The position numbers were made by a program, and so were the translations under genes. A DNA stretch of 7,499 bases from JBJELF01 sp051879015 (GTDB lineage Bacteria; Bacillota; Clostridia; Lachnospirales; Lachnospiraceae). The notes under the pieces are model-generated. The model was not told the DNA's origin and ran no database searches. It saw only the letters and a program-made list of their open reading frames with translations. Position 1 is the stretch's first letter; each line of letters begins with the position of its first letter. Of this stretch, positions 5,133-7,499 are shown one piece after another. The DNA lies in NCBI GenBank assembly GCA_051879015.1, contig JBJELF010000011.1:1-7499 (forward strand). The letters are read 5' to 3'.

Positions 5133-7073
5133 ATGAAGGACAATTTTATTCGAGCAGCGGCGGTCACGCCAAAAATAAAAGTTGCCGATGTGGCATATAA
5201 TAAAGAACGTATTTTAGAGTGTATTGAAGCTGCTTATGAGAAAGGTGCCAAGCTGATTGTGTTGCCGGAGCTGGCGCTGACGGGATACACGTGTAATGAT
5301 TTATTCTTGCAAAGTTCTATGATAGATGGTGCTTTGCAAAAGTTAAGAGAATTGTTGGAAGATACAAAAGAGATGGATGCAATGATTGTGGTTGGTCTCC
5401 CAATGGAACATCAACATCGTTTGTATAATGTAGCTGCTTTCATGAAAGGCGGTTCTCTGATGGGACTGGTAACCAAGCAAAATATTCCAAATTATTCTGA
5501 ATTTTACGAGAAACGATATTTTGCTGAGGGAAGGGCAGAGACAGAATTGATTGCTTTTAAGACTTTGAGCGGAGATGTGAATTATGTTTCTTTTGGAGGA
5601 AATATTTTATTTCAATGCCGTCAGATGCCTGACCTGGTAATTGGAGCCGAAATTTGTGAGGATGTGTGGGTACCAAATCCGCCAAGTATTTCTCATGCGT
5701 TACATGGAGCAACTGTGATAGTCAATTCATCGGCCAGTGACGAGACAACAGGAAAAGCAGCTTACAGAGAAAGCTTGATTGGTGGTCAGTCCGCACGACT
5801 GGTCTGTGGTTATGTTTACTGTAATGCAGGGGAAGGTGAATCGACTCAAGATTTGGTTTTTGGCGGTCATAACATCATTGCGGAGAATGGAACTCTTTTG
5901 GCTGAGTCTGGCATTTTAGGACATGAGATGATTTTGGCGGATTTAGATTTGGATCGTATTCGCAGTGAGCGTCGCCGTATGGGCACCTTTATGCCGAAGG
6001 ATGCTATACAATATGATGTGGTTGATTTTGATTTGAATTTAATAGATTTAGATTTAAAGCGTTTTGTAGATCCGGCTCCTTTTGTGCCATCGGATGCCAT
6101 AAATCGCACCAAACGCTGTGAAGAGATTTTGTCTATTCAGTCGATGGGTCTGAAGAAACGTCTCGAGCATACTGGAGTAAAGACGGCAGTGGTGGGAATT
6201 TCAGGCGGTCTGGATTCTACTTTGGCGCTGCTTGTGATAACCAGAGCATTTGATATGCTTGGTCTTCCAAGAAGCGGAATTATTTCTGTAACCATGCCTT
6301 GCTTTGGCACAACAGATCGGACCTATCAGAATGCTTGTCAGCTGACTAGATTATTAGGAGCTACCTTGATTGAGATTAACATCAAAGAGGCGGTCAACTT
6401 GCATTTTCGGGACATTGGACATGATCCGCAAATTAAAAATTTGACTTATGAAAACTCGCAGGCGAGAGAACGTACTCAGATTTTAATGGATGTGGCTGGT
6501 AAGAATGGCGGTCTGGTTGTGGGTACAGGTGATATGTCCGAGTTGGCATTGGGATGGGCAACTTACAATGGAGATCATATGTCCATGTATGGTGTGAATG
6601 CCTCTGTACCAAAGACATTGGTGCGCCATTTGGTGCGCTATTATGCTGATATCTGTAAAAATGAACAACTGACAGCTATTTTGTTAGATATTTTGGACAC
6701 TCCAGTAAGTCCAGAGTTGCTGCCTCCAGAGGAAAATGGTGAGATTGCTCAGAAGACAGAGGATATTGTGGGCCCCTACGAATTGCATGATTTCTTTTTG
6801 TATTACGTGCTTCGTTTTGGCTATCATCCAGCGAAGATTTATCGTATGGCAGTGCATGCATTTGCTGGAATTTATGATAAGGCAACTATTTACAAGTGGC
6901 TGACAAAATTTTATTGGAGATATTTCAGTCAGCAGTTTAAGCGTTCTTGTTTGCCTGATGGTCCGAAGGTGGGGTCTGTTGCAGTATCCCCAAGAGGTGA
7001 TTTGCGTATGCCAAGTGATGCTTCGGTGCGTCTGTGGATTGATGAACTGGAGCAAATTCGTGTGGAGGACTGA
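5133..7073 (+). CDS. nadE: Glutamine-dependent NAD+ synthetase
   Basis: This enzyme amidates deamido-NAD+ to NAD+ using ATP and ammonia released from glutamine, the last step of NAD+ synthesis, in the cytosol. With the start chosen here it has 646 residues. The N-terminal nitrilase-fold glutaminase (about 6-280) carries the Glu-Lys-Cys triad at Glu46 (VLPELALTGY), Lys115 (LVTKQNIPN) and Cys175 (GAEICEDVW). The C-terminal synthetase domain (about 325-640) carries the ATP pyrophosphatase loop SGGLDS at 357-362 and the conserved GTGDMSELALGW at 464-475. Both halves are complete, so glutamine can serve directly as nitrogen donor, unlike the short ammonia-dependent NadE. An in-frame ATG 33 bases upstream would add 11 residues but lacks a ribosome binding site and lies at or before the predicted transcript start. 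There is no terminator before the next gene. Confidence 0.96.
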   Translation: MKDNFIRAAAVTPKIKVADVAYNKERILECIEAAYEKGAKLIVLPELALTGYTCNDLFLQSSMIDGALQKLRELLEDTKEMDAMIVVGLPMEHQHRLYNVAAFMKGGSLMGLVTKQNIPNYSEFYEKRYFAEGRAETELIAFKTLSGDVNYVSFGGNILFQCRQMPDLVIGAEICEDVWVPNPPSISHALHGATVIVNSSASDETTGKAAYRESLIGGQSARLVCGYVYCNAGEGESTQDLVFGGHNIIAENGTLLAESGILGHEMILADLDLDRIRSERRRMGTFMPKDAIQYDVVDFDLNLIDLDLKRFVDPAPFVPSDAINRTKRCEEILSIQSMGLKKRLEHTGVKTAVVGISGGLDSTLALLVITRAFDMLGLPRSGIISVTMPCFGTTDRTYQNACQLTRLLGATLIEINIKEAVNLHFRDIGHDPQIKNLTYENSQARERTQILMDVAGKNGGLVVGTGDMSELALGWATYNGDHMSMYGVNASVPKTLVRHLVRYYADICKNEQLTAILLDILDTPVSPELLPPEENGEIAQKTEDIVGPYELHDFFLYYVLRFGYHPAKIYRMAVHAFAGIYDKATIYKWLTKFYWRYFSQQFKRSCLPDGPKVGSVAVSPRGDLRMPSDASVRLWIDELEQIRVED

Positions 7074-7169
7074 GCTAATGTGAGCAGCGACTGTAAGAGA
7101 ATCAGGCAGGAGTATGAATATAAGCAGTGAACTGCAGAAATGAAAGGAAAGGAGACATTGCTGGAAAAT

Positions 7170-7499
7170 ATGCGATTTTACATTTCGGATTTACATTTTT
7201 ATCATAGAGCATTGAATACAGCGATGGATTGCCGCGGCTTTGTCTCTGTGGAGGAGATGAATGCTTTTATGATTGCCCAGTGGAACAGTCGAGTTCGTCG
7301 AAATGATGAGGTTGTTATTTTGGGGGACTTGTCACTGGGCAAGGGTGAAGAAACGAATGCTGTTCTTGACCAGTTAAAGGGGAAATTATATTTAATTGAG
7401 GGAAATCATGATCGCATGTATCTTCATGATAAAAATTTTAATCTAGGTCGATTTGAGTGGGTGAGGGATTATGCAGAGCTGCATGACAACGGGCGCAAG
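7170..7499 (+). CDS. Calcineurin-like metallophosphoesterase, 5' part (runs off window)
   Basis: The first 110 residues of a metal-dependent phosphoesterase are visible. The conserved metal-ligand motifs appear in order: SDLH with Asp7 and His9, GDLS with Asp53, and GNHD at 78-81; the later histidine motifs lie beyond the window. The substrate cannot be told from this part. The start is uncertain. ATG at 7170 is chosen because family members typically begin a few residues before SDLH, but its AAGGAG (7149-7154) is 15 bases away. An in-frame TTG at 7158 has AAAGGA at 7143-7148 with 9-base spacing, and an in-frame ATG at 7140 has no clear ribosome binding site. It follows nadE by 96 bases with no terminator, so co-transcription is likely; that does not prove a role in NAD metabolism. 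Confidence 0.88.
   Translation, partial: MRFYISDLHFYHRALNTAMDCRGFVSVEEMNAFMIAQWNSRVRRNDEVVILGDLSLGKGEETNAVLDQLKGKLYLIEGNHDRMYLHDKNFNLGRFEWVRDYAELHDNGRK

Noticed and set aside
6021..6060. Repetitive GATTT-like stretch in nadE as a tandem repeat
   Set aside because: It encodes an Asp/Leu-rich linker between the two enzyme domains, in frame and without exact repeat units.
6684..7055. Minus-strand frame of 123 codons inside nadE
   Set aside because: It overlaps the conserved C-terminal part of NadE completely and has no ribosome binding site or recognisable motif.
7124..7135. Small hairpin GCAG-TGAA-CTGC after nadE as a terminator
   Set aside because: The stem is only four pairs and no T-tract follows, so it would not stop transcription.

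Overview
The window is an ordinary housekeeping segment of a low-GC, Gram-positive bacterium, most likely a member of the Clostridia and probably Lachnospiraceae. That placement is an inference. It rests on the AT-rich intergenic DNA, the strong AGGAGG-type ribosome binding sites, the clostridial-looking variants of PurA and PurB, and the two-domain NAD synthetase. I see no phage, transposon, CRISPR, tRNA or rRNA signal.

Layout from left to right. The window opens inside purF (amidophosphoribosyltransferase, 3' part only). It is followed after 27 bases by purB (adenylosuccinate lyase), and the pair ends in a strong hairpin terminator that may work in both directions. A small XRE-type helix-turn-helix regulator lies on the minus strand, convergent with purB. 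A gap of about 450 bases, AT-rich and holding a perfect 20-base palindrome, separates it from the divergent purA (adenylosuccinate synthetase). purA has its own readable promoter and ends in a 17-bp GC-rich hairpin terminator. Next comes a minus-strand gene for a 77-residue protein with two membrane segments, then a second AT-rich gap whose right end is a well-formed extended -10 promoter. That promoter drives nadE (glutamine-dependent NAD+ synthetase). With no terminator visible, nadE is followed by the 5' part of a metallophosphoesterase gene that runs off the window.

The genes share purine nucleotide metabolism. PurF commits PRPP to de novo purine synthesis. PurB acts twice, on SAICAR and on adenylosuccinate. 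PurA makes adenylosuccinate from IMP, so PurA and PurB together form the IMP-to-AMP branch. NadE makes the adenine dinucleotide NAD+. The regulator between purB and purA is a positional candidate for a purine or neighbouring-gene regulator, but nothing in the sequence proves its target.

I did not find a convincing undescribed system. The observations most worth a second look are the altered IMP-site residues in PurA, the eukaryote-like PurB, the palindrome in the purA upstream gap, the regulator wedged between the two AMP-branch genes, and the promoter evidence that moves the nadE start.
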